The notes below the pieces were generated by a model. That model saw nothing but the letters and a program-made list of their open reading frames with translations. It was not told the origin of the DNA and did not search any database. Positions 11,901 through 25,243 of a stretch of 64,000 bases of DNA are shown here, one piece after another; the first letter of the stretch is position 1, and each line of letters begins with the position of its first letter. Both the position numbers and the translations under genes were made by a program. Source of the DNA: Spinellus fusiger (taxonomy: Eukaryota > Mucoromycota > Mucoromycetes > Mucorales > Phycomycetaceae). The stretch is taken from the NCBI GenBank assembly GCA_025094145.1, contig JALLLS010000105.1, positions 1 through 64,000 on the forward strand, in the 5' to 3' direction.

Positions 11901-12934
11901 GGAAGATGATCATTGGCAAAGTCTTTAGTTTTTTAGTTTTTTTTTTAAAAAAAATAATAATAATAATAATGAAAAAATAAAGTCAAATGCATAGACTGAC
12001 TTATAGCAATGTTATTTTAGTCTGAATACCATTTTAAATACCACACCGACAGCATGGTAATTCCTTGTAATTTAGTGCTATTGTATAAATTAAAACTATA
12101 GTACTTTATTATAATTGCTTATTGAACTGTTTATATGTGTGGCTGTTCTATGAGATAAATGATGTGTGGGTTGTAGTGCTTCTATAGAAACCCCGGTTTT
12201 AGAAGACGAAACACCCTTGGTTCATCCTATAGCTTAGTGGTAAAAAGGTAGAAATTACAGCACCATTCGCCAATTGATATTTCACCGAGAGCGCATAAAT
12301 TGACAGCCAATTCTAAATCACGAGTATTATTTGGAGAATAACCTATGAGATTGCTTGGAGAGGAGTGAAAATAGAGATTTCGTATGTCTATTGTTTCTTA
12401 TCTAATGAATAGAGTTTTTAGACTAAAAAATATATTTATAAATAAAAAATAAAAATAAAAAAAGATCAAAGCTATTTTTGGGTCTAAATGTGCATAATTT
12501 TCGGATACGTTGTTTTGATAGATAGAGTAAATTATCACCAAAAGGAAGGATTCGTAACACTTATCACCAACAGCATCCTATCCCTTTATAGATGCCACCC
12601 CATCACCCATTGGTATAGATTCTATCCTATGTTGATGAGAAATAGTCACATGGATTATAAGAGACTTGACGTAGCTCAAGAGAGTATCTTACATCATGTT
12701 GATGAAGAAGTATGTTGACTGACACAAGTCGTAGTGTGCTGTGGATAAAGAAGTGCTACCCTCTGCTAAATACTCGACTTGAGTCATAGCAAAAGACTCT
12801 CAACTCTGTCTTGAGTATTTTTCTACTTTGGAAATAGCATCACATGTGATACCACTTTAGTAAATGTATCTAATATGTACGAGTGGACCTATAATTGTTT
12901 CCAGACTGGCCTAATAATACTAATACCAATGATA

Positions 12935-13068
12935 AGATTAATAAGAATAAGATTAATAAGATTAATAAGATTAATAAGATTAATAAGATTAATAAGATTA
13001 ATAAGAATAAGAGATAATAAGAGATAATACTATTAATAAGAGATAATAAGAGATAATAATATTAATAG
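12935..13068. repeat. Tandem 9-bp repeat (ATTAATAAG)n
   Basis: Roughly nine uninterrupted copies of ATTAATAAG between 12940 and 13005 are followed by degenerate GAGATAATAA units to 13068. It is a minisatellite-like tract in the spacer before the ubiquitin gene. Confidence 0.85.
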
Positions 13069-13553
13069 GAATTGTCTATTCAGATGAGAGTAGAGTAGTC
13101 CATTTTCAAGTGCCTCTGTACTGTCGGTGTTGGTGTACACTTTTCATCTATAAGCAAGAAGGAAGCAGTAGTACTTCTTTATTCTCATCAGAGGGCTGAA
13201 CTTTGCTTAACAGGTGACTCTTGTTATAGCCATTTGTTGATATTTCTGAAGCCAATATATGACTCCTTTGGGCCGAGCGATGAACAACGACAAATCATAG
13301 AGAGAGAGTGAAAGAGAGTGACTATCTACCTTGAGGCATTTCCTTGGAGAGAAGTACAAGGAAAAAAAGAACATAAATAATATAAATAAAAAAAAAAGAA
13401 TGCACTCCTGTTGGTGCATTTTGCTGTATTCAAACAAGCGACTGACTGGAAGAAGACAGACCCATGTTTAAGATAATCCTATTGTTTACTAAATATAGTA
13501 GTCTGCTCCTGACAGATGATTGGTTTGCCTTGGGGTTGCAGTTCATGTATGGG

Positions 13554-13561
13554 TATATAAA
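13554..13561 (+). promoter_or_regulatory. TATA box of the ubiquitin-AN1 gene
   Basis: TATATAAA lies 82-89 bp upstream of the ATG at 13643. An inverted CCAAT (ATTGG) lies at about 13519-13523. The arrangement suits a strongly expressed gene; the function is inferred from position. Confidence 0.55.
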
Positions 13562-13579
13562 GACGTAAGTGCTGCATAA

Positions 13580-14356
<777 letters not shown>

Positions 14357-17300
14357 TAGTCTCTTTCTTTTGCATGTTTTCATTCTTATTATTTTAACCC
14401 TTCTCCACCCATCTTCGTCATTTGTCTTTTTTGCTTTAGCTTGTTTATACTTCCAAAATAAACCTCGTTTAAAATATCCGCCTCCCCTCATCTTGAACTC
14501 ACTATTATTGGTACTCACCTGCTTAACTTAGACTACTATAAATGGTGATTTGCATATCAGTACAAAAGGCCTGTTAACGGCTGTGACGGCTAAACAAAGG
14601 TGGATCCTATGGAGATTGGATCCTATGGAGATTGGGGCCTATGGAAATAGATAGAGCCTAATACCAAACCAGTCAGATTTGAATTATTTTTCTACTCTTC
14701 TGTAGTGTGTCTAGGGCAAAGGAAAAGGTAATATCAACCATCAGAATCACATCCACCAAGCAGCAGTCTATAGTCATTCATGGTGACAGGGCAGCAAGTG
14801 GGATGTGTAGACCATTGGCCAAGGTAAGTTGTGGTCTTCTTTCACCCATGTCTTTAAAAGAGAATAGCCTCAACACAACAGACAAAGATAGACGATGAAT
14901 AACTCATTCTGCTGATCAAGAAAAAAGCCACTCTTCTTAGCTCATCTTTCCTCCATAACACTCCCTTGATTCAATCCAATAGAATCTGCAGCGGAAAAGC
15001 CAGTATCACTGCATGTTTTTTTAAGTTAGTGTGTGTGTCTTTAAGTTCAACTTGGAAGCGAACAGAGATACACAAGTCCATCCTACTTGGAAACAAATAC
15101 TTGGAAATAACAAGAGATTTCTAGCATCCTACCAGGAAGACCACAAGAATAAAGTAACTATGGACGTAACAGGCCATTGTATCGCAAGTGGCTAGCGATT
15201 TAGTATTTTAAAGGCTGTTCTTTTCTAGAGAGCCATCATGTCTAGTCTACAAGTCATCCTTCATTCATCTGTCTTGGTTTTGATAGTTCATTTTTGATCA
15301 TTCAATCATCATCACGATAGATAAGGTTGTAGTGTAAACAAAGTGAATGACTATAAAAACAAAAAAATACAAGTACAAGTACAAATATAAGTACAGATAC
15401 AAATACAAATGTGATCATACTCTATCCATGGATACATACTTGAGTAGTTTTGTTCATAAATATGTCACTCAATCCCCCTCTCCCTTGCCACCCCTGATAA
15501 CCAGAAAGATAAAGAACAAATAGAACAAATAGAACAAACAAGCATCGACTTAGCTTACACCTTAACATCTATTTATAATGGATTTATTTGGTTCTATAGT
15601 CTTCATAATGCCATGGACTAAGTATAGGGATAAAATAACTTGGCACTTGACAGTAAAAGCAGCAGTCTACACTGTTTCATCGGACTTTGAAGGGTGGATG
15701 CTTTCTATATTGATACCTCTGCCTTATCGATAGCCTAAATGATTGGAAGATAATTTTCCAGAATTTCCTTCCAAAACTACAAGGAGAAATGCGGGTGATA
15801 AAAAACACTCTACCGAATCATTGGTGCTATCAAAAACATTCTTCCACACATCCAACTCCATGTCACTGCAGTAGCAGAAAGAAGTACATGAAACAAAAAC
15901 TAATGATCTGGTACGACGATCTAATGATGACTCTTACTACCTCGTGGATTTATAAAGTACTAAACAAAGAAATCCAGTAGCAGCTTTAAAAGAAAAGCTT
16001 TTAGGCTCTTTATGAGCTCCTTACTGCCACTTGCTTATCAACATGAGAAACAGTTGAAATAAGAATATCAACCCTCAGGTCCATGGCATAGTATAAGACC
16101 TTTGTGTGTCTACAATAGAGTGCTACTCTATGTTGCAGTTGGTCTATTTCATATAAATGTAATTAGATAATAAAAATTGAAATGAATGATTTGACTTTAT
16201 TATGTGGCTAACCAAAATACAGATGAGATGTTTTTATAAAGATTCATTTGAATAGGCATTGAGTTGATAGCTGTCTTTATTTTGATTCCCAGTGCAGCCC
16301 CAAGCACTTGACATTTAAGCAAGTAACAGGTAGTGGATATTCTATGTTAATACAGGTACTGGTGAACTTGGTTTTGTTGAAAAGATTCATAACCAAAGAT
16401 TACATTGAGTAAAATGACTAGTTCTGCTCAACTTTTCTACAGAAATTAAATGTAGACTCTACACTAGAAAGCTATAAACATACTGCTTTCTTGTACCATG
16501 TCTTTCCTTTACAGTATCTTTCTCCCATGCCGTGGCTGTTTTCTCTTTCCTTGCACATCGGAACATCTCGTGTTGAGGCTTCTAGTAAAGTAGTATGTGT
16601 CTCATGCAATGTATCTGAATTCATCCAGTTCTTGTTGATGTCATCTTCTCTCGTATGAATTTTCAACATCTTTCACTCATAACAACCTAATAATTCAGAA
16701 TCTTGATGCTTGGATAAAATTAGGTTTTTATTTTATTTATTGACTCAGCTCATATTTATAACATCCAAAGGCCATGTTCTTGTTTGTTTATTTATTTATT
16801 TATTTGTTGAAAACATAAGATGTTAGTTTATAATATATACTAGACATTATAATGTCAAGTTGGATTCATTATTCCTTCAATTCTAATATTGGCATGGGCT
16901 TGTTGTTTATTAGTATAATAAGGTTGGCTCCATTTAAGAAAAAGAGTTATCTAGCTTATTGAGTTTAGCTTTGCTTACAACTTTAACCTTTTAATCCACC
17001 GTTTACAGCACTAGGTGACCAGAAAAATGAAGATCTAAAGCATTCATAGACCAAAAAGAATTTTTATTATTATAGAGAGCCTACTATTATTTGAAAATGT
17101 ATTATGAAGAGAGAGAGAGAGCTCTTTTACATCATGCACAGACTCAAAAAGTAACTCATGTCATGATCTGATAACTTTAGGAATGCTTATTCTATGATTA
17201 AGAAAATATACTTTGTTAAAACTAAACAACAACCACTGCTATCTAAAGCCTATTCAGTTCATGTGAGGAAGATGGAACTCAATAGATCCAGAACTTTGTG

Positions 17301-18914
17301 GTAAAATTATAGACACATTTTTATTCGTACATTGTTTTTTCTTCACATATGTATATCACCAGCTACATATAAAATCCCTTGAAAATACTTTCTACTTTAG
17401 GCATAAACCATTCATATTTTTAAACTCTACTCTCTTATCACCAAATATTATACTTGTTAAACAGGAACTTTATATCAAAGAAAATTAGGTTTTAATATGA
17501 CAAAGAAATTGAACGTTTAAACTAACTACACATGAAAGTATGCTATTCTGTTTCTCCTGGCGCTGCTATAGCATGAATCCCTTGAATCTGTCGAAGAATG
17601 AGCTCAAAATAAAGACGTCCATAACGAATAGATAAGATGCTTCTTTTCAAGCAGCAGATTCACTGTAAAACTTTTGAATGTAACAGAAATAGTGGGATGG
17701 CTTCAATACATTATGGCAATAAGTGCATTTTATTCTAATTTTGCAGATTTGGATGTCTTTCTTGCATAAAGGTAGTTTATGGATAGCTTTTGATGGCAAA
17801 AAAAAAAGCGCTCGTACTTTTGTGACACTTTTTTTTTTTTGGTCAAGTTCAGGGGTGTTCGTTTGAACCCAAACTAGAATTCTGTGTTGGCCAGCTGGTC
17901 ATAATATCTCTGCAACTCTATCTTTTAGGCCCTTACTATTCTTGTGATGTACCATCCCCTATCACCAGTTTATTAATATTTATTCCGATACAGAGTCGGG
18001 AAAAAGTGACTTGGTGCAGCCCAGGTCGGCACTTCCTTTAAGCTACTGCTTTGCTTCGGAGTTGAGCCTATGATCTACCATGCATTGTCATTGTTAAGAC
18101 TCATTAGCTTGAATCTTGCTTTATCAAACTGTATAATTAAGTGATACTGCCCATGAACTCATTCTAGCTTTTCTTCTTTTATATATAAATATATATAATA
18201 AACATGCACTGTCTACTATCGATTTAATTCTCTGTGAATAATAAACATCATCCCTTCTTCCAGAAGCCATTATTTATCGCACAGATAGTCACTGACATGA
18301 GTCTAAGAAGGGTAATCTTAGGCTTAGACAGGCTTTATTTTATATCTCAAACAGTTCATCCATAGATTACACTTATCCTAAAATTCTAACAAAAAAAAAA
18401 GAGTTTTGGAGACTTGAGATTTGTTATACAAGCTGCTCTTGTACTTATTGAGATAAATAATGAATAAATACAATAACAAGAATGTCATCAATAGAGCCAA
18501 AAGTAAATTGTATCTATTGACTAATAATAATTGAAGTCTCTCATCACTTTGTAAAGCATACATTTCTATTTAAATACTCAAGACTATATCCATATCTACA
18601 AGAGCATTCCGTGGAGGTGTACTTGGAGATGATATAAAGGGTTGACTATTCTATTACTTTACAATTACTTTACTATAAAATGACTGACAAATCAACTTTC
18701 TATAAAAATGGCCAATATGCTCTTTTCATTGGTGAATGAACACTCTACAGCCACACACTCACTTAAATTTAACACTTGCCGAAAATATAATAAAAATAAT
18801 ATCTTTATCTTTGCATAAAGCTCTTCTTTCCAAATAGTGCCAAGCCAACACAACATGTCAGATACATTTTCAGAAGCTCACATTTGTGGAGAATAGGATA
18901 AAACAAAAGATAGA
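14357..18914. other. Gene-poor AT-rich region
   Basis: About 4.6 kb with only short unsupported ORFs. It contains a 17-bp direct repeat (14602-14640), ACAAGT/ACAAAT-type tandem units (15362-15410), TTTA repeats (16785-16805) and a less AT-rich island at 17850-18090 with faint 5S rRNA-like character. I see no convincing gene. Confidence 0.5.
14602..14640. repeat. Short direct repeat, 17-bp period
   Basis: GGATCCTATGGAGATTG occurs twice head to tail, followed by a partial third copy (GGCCTATGG). No function is evident. Confidence 0.8.
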
Positions 18915-19265
18915 AGGTGATGGGGCATTTATTACCAGTTGAGGGCTGGATTAAAGTTGACTGTCACTGCAAAAGTAGTTGTAGTAAGGCCCAACAGTTC
19001 AGAATAGTATCAGGAACATCAAAGAATACATATCATTATTACATTTGGGGAGTCATGGAAACCCCTAAAACAGTGAATGAAAGGAGCCTTAGACACCTGG
19101 AATATGTCTGGTGGGCCTTGGAAAGATGAATTGAAAAAGGAAGGGCATCTATTACCAATATTGAATGTTTGAAGGCTTTACTTACAGAGGAGTGGGTGAG
19201 AGAGTTGGTATTGAACTTGTACAACAATAAATTCAAAGTATGACAGATAGATACCAGACAGTCAT
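18915..19265 (+). mobile_element. Relic of Tc1/mariner transposase (C-terminal half)
   Basis: A degenerate reading frame gives GHLLPVEGWIKVDCH, comparable to the conserved region just after the W-G-x-F motif of the better preserved copy at 43222-44581 (RLVPVEGSIDSERY). Further on HLEYVWWALER resembles the NPIEHLWEELDR helix carrying the third catalytic acid. Stops and frame breaks are frequent and no terminal repeats are visible. This is an old fragment. Confidence 0.5.
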
Positions 19266-19584
19266 TGATGCCGAAGGAGACCATACGAAATATTAACTGT
19301 ATTATTATTATTCTGTTCCCAATAATTAAAGATGTTGATCTTTGGTATGCTTAAGTTTAAGGCTTTTATATCAAATGTGGAGTAGTTTATTTAATGTTGA
19401 ACATATTCTAAATATTTCGTCCTGATATTTATATTCAAAGGTACTCAATTCAATGGAGTGTGCCTGTAGAAAAGGGCTCATGTTTTATATCCTTTGACTT
19501 TTGTAATGTCTTTTTATCTGTTTATTATAAAAATATATTTATCACATAATAGCGACTTCAAACTTATACAGATAATAGATAAGG

Positions 19585-20165
19585 TCAACAGAATAATAGA
19601 TATGAGTTTATTAGACAGACATTCTTAGTATTGGGTGCTATTCTCCTTTGCTTCAATGACAGCCTTACATCTTCAAGGCAGGTTCTTAATAAGAAGGATG
19701 ATCTTTTCGAATGGGTATTTTCTATTTTTGCCATTTCAACAGGACAACTTCCAGATCTTGAAGAGTACTTTGGAGAGTCGTTCTCTTTTAAATCTCATAG
19801 TCCAAAATATCCCAAAGGTGCTCCATTGGGCTCAGGTGAGGGCTTTGTGAGGGCCAGCTCTTCATTGTGATCACACTCTTATTAATGAGGGATGTATATC
19901 TAGTGCTTCTCTCAGACCTGAAATCAATCGTCTCTATCTCTTCAGAGTACGAGACATGGTGTTCATGTTAGAAACAACTGGCAATCTCTGCTTGAGTGGT
20001 GCCATTTACAGTGGCCTTTTGTACAATAAAACAACAATCAAGGCCATCCTTCATTCTCTCTATCAGAAAAGAGAGATGGTTTGTGGTCTGTTTAGCAGTG
20101 TTGGATGAGGTAGACATAGTGTGGAAGAAGATAGTAGAATAATATTCACGCCTAACCATTGAATG
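19585..20165 (-). mobile_element. Internally deleted Tc1/mariner relic
   Basis: The left part (19580-19660) aligns with the 3' end of the element at 43222-44581: GTCAACAG(A/G)ATAATA and, on the opposite strand, the codons preceding the transposase stop. The right part encodes, on the minus strand, an N-terminal piece (KATVNGTTQAEIASCF, from about 20121) comparable to KATQHGTSQVEIAAMF of the element at 41354. The middle of the transposase, including two of the three catalytic acids, is missing, so this looks like a non-autonomous deletion derivative. Multiple stops remain. Confidence 0.6.
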
Positions 20166-21020
20166 ACTTGTCTATTTCAAAGAGCGGCAGAAATAAGGAT
20201 TCAGCAGACCGAGATGGAGGGGGGAAGTCTCGTTTGTTCACTGCATTAAGGACTTGGTACTCAGAAAGCAATAGGTCCAATGAGTGTGGTGAAGAGTGGC
20301 GTGATAATCTAGTGTAGTGATATCACGATGCACTGAAGTGTTACTGTGATGATAGTATCCAATGCCTCTACATGCTTATAAGAATATAAATACAATCTTC
20401 TGTATGTGTATTGTTATTCTTTCACTGGTCATTTGGATTTATGTTCTTACCAACAATGAAAATCAAATAGAGAGAGAGTGTCTCATGGCCTGAGGAGAGC
20501 ATTGATTACTCAATAGTAACTATCTCTTTAATGTCGTTGTTTGTTGAGTGCAGTCCAATGTCTCTTAATGTGTAGTAGCAATGGATGTGTTTATTGACTA
20601 TGATTTTTCAAGGCTTTTAATGTCCTTCCTTGACCAAGACAGCTTTTGAAGGGGGTTTTTTTTTGTTATTACAAAACACCTTTTTGTGGTATTTATTTGT
20701 TCAAGCAAGTTTAGAGGTTCCTGGTTGAGCTCGAATCAGGATGCTGAGTTGGGTAGTTAAGCAAGATGTCCGTGCCATTTTGTACATCTCACTCCATTAC
20801 TGAGTTACCAGTGTTACTGTAACATTCTCATACAGTAGATAGTAACCTCTGGGGCTCCAGAGTGAGCAAGCAAAGTTGAAAGCAGTAGGAAAGTGACATG
20901 CAGGAAAAGACAAGGCTTTCATTCCATTCCACTTTCTTACTGCTTATCCCACTTGTTACAATACACTGGGCCTGGAAATGGTACATGAATCCATCACATT
21001 TTGTTCAGTCTTACAATAGC

Positions 21021-21072
21021 TTTTTTATTTTTATTTTTATTTTTATTTTTATTTTTATTTTTATTTTTATTT
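21021..21072. repeat. (TTTTTA)n microsatellite
   Basis: About eight hexamer copies. Confidence 0.9.
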
Positions 21073-22965
21073 GTCTTGTTAGCATTGCTCAACATGTGTA
21101 AGAGCAGCAATAAGAGAATACCTCTCCTTCTGAAACAATAAAATCGTTAATATTCTATTCCAACAACCCCCACGCTATCATGTATCTTTTGACAGTAGCT
21201 ACTTGCTGCTCTCTGTGTGTCTTTGATCCTCAGCTGAAATAGATAATAGCTGTAGATCTACTTGATGAAGTTCAGTCTATTTTATCTATCTATCTATCTA
21301 TCTATTCTTTGTGACCTTGATCATTCATAGCAGAATGGGCTATCTTTGTTGGAGGATAGGCATCTATTCCAAAGAGTCTATAAAAGCAAAAAGTATACAT
21401 GTGCCTTATGTTGGGTTGGGCTTTGTAGATGATTTGTCATAATTGGAGGGTGTTACTGTGTACATCACACTTTTCTTTGCAGCGTCAAATAAGGTATTAC
21501 AAAAATGCAGATGATCGTTCTGTAACTACAGTTCAAGACTTGTCATATAAAGCCAGTAGTAACAGGATTATAACACAGAAGGAAAATAGAAACATGGCTC
21601 GTGGTATGTATTTAGACATTCATCCAATCAGTTTGACAAATGTGAGAAAATAAATAGTTTAATTTTTGTATAATAAATGACTGATAAGTTTCTACCTTTT
21701 TTGTTTACAAGCAGAACCTTGGGATACGTCGCCCATTGTTATTAACAAAGTGATTAGTTTTCCTTTTCTTTCTTTTGGTCACAGGCCGACGCTCCTTTGT
21801 TTTAAGGAAAGAAAAAAGGAGTTATTAAATACCGTTCTTTGTCAGATAGACAGTGTGGAGCATTCTTTCACTGTAATATTCATTTGATCTGACTCCAGTG
21901 CCACCACCACTCTGAATTGACTTGCATACGTTTATTATCACAAAATAATAGGCAACAAGTGAATGTCTATCCTAATAATAATAATAACAACACTAATAAT
22001 AATAATAGAATGCATTGCAAACAATACTCTATACCCTTTCTTTCACTATTATCTCCGAGAGAACACATATCTTCAACTCTACAGTACTATGAGCAGTAAA
22101 GTGGATTCAGGTCTATTCGGAACAGAAAAGATGAAGCCCGCAAATTCTGCTTTACTCGGCATAAGGTCTGATATACCTTTAGAAACCGCTTATTCGTTAG
22201 TCCCTTAGTGTCATGATTTATTAGTGTGAGTCATTTATGTATTTGCCATTGTAGGGCAGATAAAGACAGAAAATAGGTTTCTCTCTCCACCTTATCACCT
22301 TTAAATCAATTAACTTTCATAGCAGAGAAATATTTTCTGTCTCACAATAAAGAGTGGCATGATCACTTGTATACCTTCTGCGCCGTTAGATTGGCAAAAT
22401 CCACCAAGCTTAACTTTACTATTTTCATATCTCAAGTCTATCAACACCCATTCACTTGCTCATTATGGGATGACTGACTGGGTATTCTCCTCCTCTTGTT
22501 ACAGGGCTTGTTCCCCGAGGAAATGATGTACTAGAGATTTGTCTTGTCTTATTTTGGATATAAATCTTATCTCTATTTTATAGCTTGGTGATTTTTATGT
22601 TCTTCTGGACACTGGGTCTTTTAGAATAGGCTATTTCTTCTAAACACCCGTCTCTGTTGCTATGTATCTGTTGAAATTGTCTACACCCTTCTTTGTTGAT
22701 CCGATTGTTTTTATTCAACAAACAAGGAGTGGGCGATATCAGCTTACATTTGCATTATTTTTATTCTAAACTTTTTTTTTGGTCCCAGAGATTTGAATTC
22801 TTTTTATATGTTCAAATTGAGTTTCCGGCCACCCAACTACTTAGACTAGAATGCTTCTATTACAGTTGGAGGATGTGTATCTCACGAGAAAACATAATGT
22901 TCTCTAGTAGTATCAAAGGTATAGACTATGTTTCTATTATGTCTTGTCTCTTACTGTCATATCAT

Positions 22966-23112
22966 TAATAATGATAATAATAATGATAATAATGATGATA
23001 ATAATAATAACAGTAATAACAATAATATAATAATAATGATAATAATGATGATAATAATAATAACAATAATAACAATAATAACATTAATAACATTAATAAC
23101 AACAACAACAGC
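22966..23112. repeat. Imperfect (AAT/GAT/AAC) trinucleotide tract
   Basis: About 145 bp of AATAAT, GATAAT and AACAAT units; it produces spurious Asn/Ile-rich ORFs on both strands. Confidence 0.85.
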
Positions 23113-24545
23113 AACAACATCTGTATTAACATTTCATCAGGAAACAATAGCTACACCTCAAACGCAGCAACATCACAAAAAGGTAATATTTAGTAGCTAC
23201 GCTTTTACTATAAACTGCCTGATCAGATGAATAAGGTGAGTATGATTTGAGCAGTGAGTACTGAATGAGCTTGATTTCTATTTTATTTGTAACAGACAAG
23301 ACACCAATGAAGGCTCTTTTTATATTTCTTGCAGGACAGTACATGGTTCACAGTCCTTTTATTCATTCTTCATTCATTATTTCTTGATTTCTTTCATTAT
23401 TTCTTTCATTATTTCTCTCTCTCTCTCTTTCTCTATGACGGGTGACTGTTTTGCACTTGGGCTCATTCTGTCCTAGTGCTAAGTAAAATATAATTCTCGC
23501 GTCAACCCTACATTGTCCTAAGAATTTAAGCTTAGTAACCTGGCCATAAAGCACTGGTCTGTTGTGTTGAGCAAGTTGCTTTACTCCGAATAAAGCATCG
23601 ACACGACCTTTGCCTGTCTTTCTCCTTCTCCCTGCTAAGCTCCCTGCTATAGATTCCCTGCTAGACTGTTTGATCAACACACCCAGAGAGCCTTTTCTTC
23701 TTGGTTTACTGTAGAAAGACCATACAACGAGACATGGCCAACGCCCTGTTTCCTTGCTGTTCTGTCCCTTTTCCTAAACATTTTCTCTTGCTTCTGCTAT
23801 TGACATGTATTGGCTGTGTAAATAAAATAATACTATGCCGCACCTTATTCCATCATGCCTATAAAATTATGTTGTGTTCTAGACTTAATAGGCCGCTGAC
23901 TGAGTTTTATTCATCCTACAGTCCATTCTCTACCTCACTATGAAGTAGGAAGACTATGGCTTTCAACTCCATTTAGTATAGATTCATTGACTTTTTATTC
24001 TACATTGCTTGGGGAATAGAAGAAGAAACCCTTCCAGCAAAAGAACAAAGAACAAAGAACAACAAAAATAGCAGTCAAAAGAATAGGTGTTGTGAGATTT
24101 CTTCGTGTCTATTGCTTTTTACTGCTGTCTGGTGTGACTTGTACACAGTCTTCTATTGGCTTGATAAGACTCTAATTGAGTACGATGTTCACTGCTCTGT
24201 TGTATCGGTTGTCCAAAACAAACCAGCATTCAATAACGGAGGCTGATTTCTGGTGAGTCACAGTTTGTGGTCACATCTTACAGAGCTACTATTGTCTATA
24301 GAATAGTATTCTACTACATTTGCACGTGAGTACTTTATCGACTGTTTACTGCCTATTCCAGAGTAAGTCGCTTTTTTATACATAAAAACTCAGAGCCCAA
24401 AAAGAAAAAAAAAAGAAAAAGTCCACAAGGCCCCACAAGAAAGAAAAAAGCCCTAAAAGCCCCAAATAAGCCAAGGTGTCGGGCTGTCTATAAAAATAAA
24501 AAATAAAAAAAGCTGTCACGAAAAAAAAGAGAGAGAAATTCAACA

Positions 24546-24612
24546 CAGCACAGTTATAGCACAATAGCACAGTTATAGCACATTTATAGTACATTTACAG
24601 TACATTTACAGC
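24546..24612. repeat. Imperfect short tandem repeats (ACAGTTATAGCAC-like)
   Basis: Several imperfect copies of CACAGTTATAGCA and ACATTTACAGT lie about 340 bp upstream of the GATA gene, followed by a duplicated ACTAGGAGCCCGC at 24640-24670. They may be promoter-associated; the role is unknown. Confidence 0.6.
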
Positions 24613-24947
24613 CCAAGTAGAGCACCTATAGAATATGCACACTAGGAGCCCGCACTAGGAGCCCGCACCAGGAGAAGAGTGGGTGAGTCGTAGTCTATTA
24701 CGAGAGTAATGCCCTTTATTCTTCATCGGCTAGATGATAAAAAATGACATGTTTCCCAACTGTTCGGGGTCTAAGCATAGGAAAGTCAATAGAGTGGCGC
24801 TGCTTTAATCCACAACTTAAAAGTATAAGAAGTAACATTGGCAAGGTTCTCCTTTATCGATTCTTCTTAACGCTTCTCAACACAAAAGTTCTTCTTGTTC
24901 TTTTCCTCCTCCCACTCTTTTGGGTCTGCATAACATAAACAACAAGC

Positions 24948-25202
24948 ATGAGCGAGACTGAGGATTATCTGCTTCTGCCGTCGGCTGATCTTTATTTTGA
25001 AAAAGACCATCTGTTGGCGAATCTTTTTCATGATCCTCTTCCCTCCCCCACGTCTGAATACAATTTCCCTTCACCTGCCTCCTCCACTGACTCTCTTGGC
25101 AGTCCAATGATTCAATGCCCAGACACCCTCTCCCTCAAGAGTCTTCCTCCTTCTGTGCTGGAGAGTCTTTCTCTTCTGTACCAACAGCAGCAGCAACAAC
25201 AG

Positions 25203-25243
<41 letters not shown>

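Larger units (their letters stand above)
20166..24947. other. Gene-poor region upstream of the GATA factor
   Basis: About 4.8 kb without a supported gene. It includes (TTTTTA)n at 21021-21072, TATC repeats near 21283-21304, a trinucleotide tract (22966-23112), CCCTGCTA-type short repeats near 23630-23665, and the imperfect repeats at 24546-24612. The last several hundred bases should contain the GATA gene promoter and 5' leader. Confidence 0.45.

Noticed and set aside
12228..12300. tRNA-like start (CCTATAGCTTAGTGGTA)
   Set aside because: It resembles a D-arm, but no anticodon arm, T-loop (GTTCRA) or closing acceptor stem follows.
14690..14900. Exon-like segment ending in GTAAGT
   Set aside because: A 63-codon ORF next to a good donor, but no homology, no partner exon and no conserved feature.
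17850..17910. Possible tRNA T-arm on the minus strand (GGGTTCAAACGAACACC)
   Set aside because: The loop would be eight bases and no complete cloverleaf can be drawn.
22928..23230. Asn/Ile/Thr-rich ORFs on both strands
   Set aside because: Products of a trinucleotide repeat tract; no sequence complexity.
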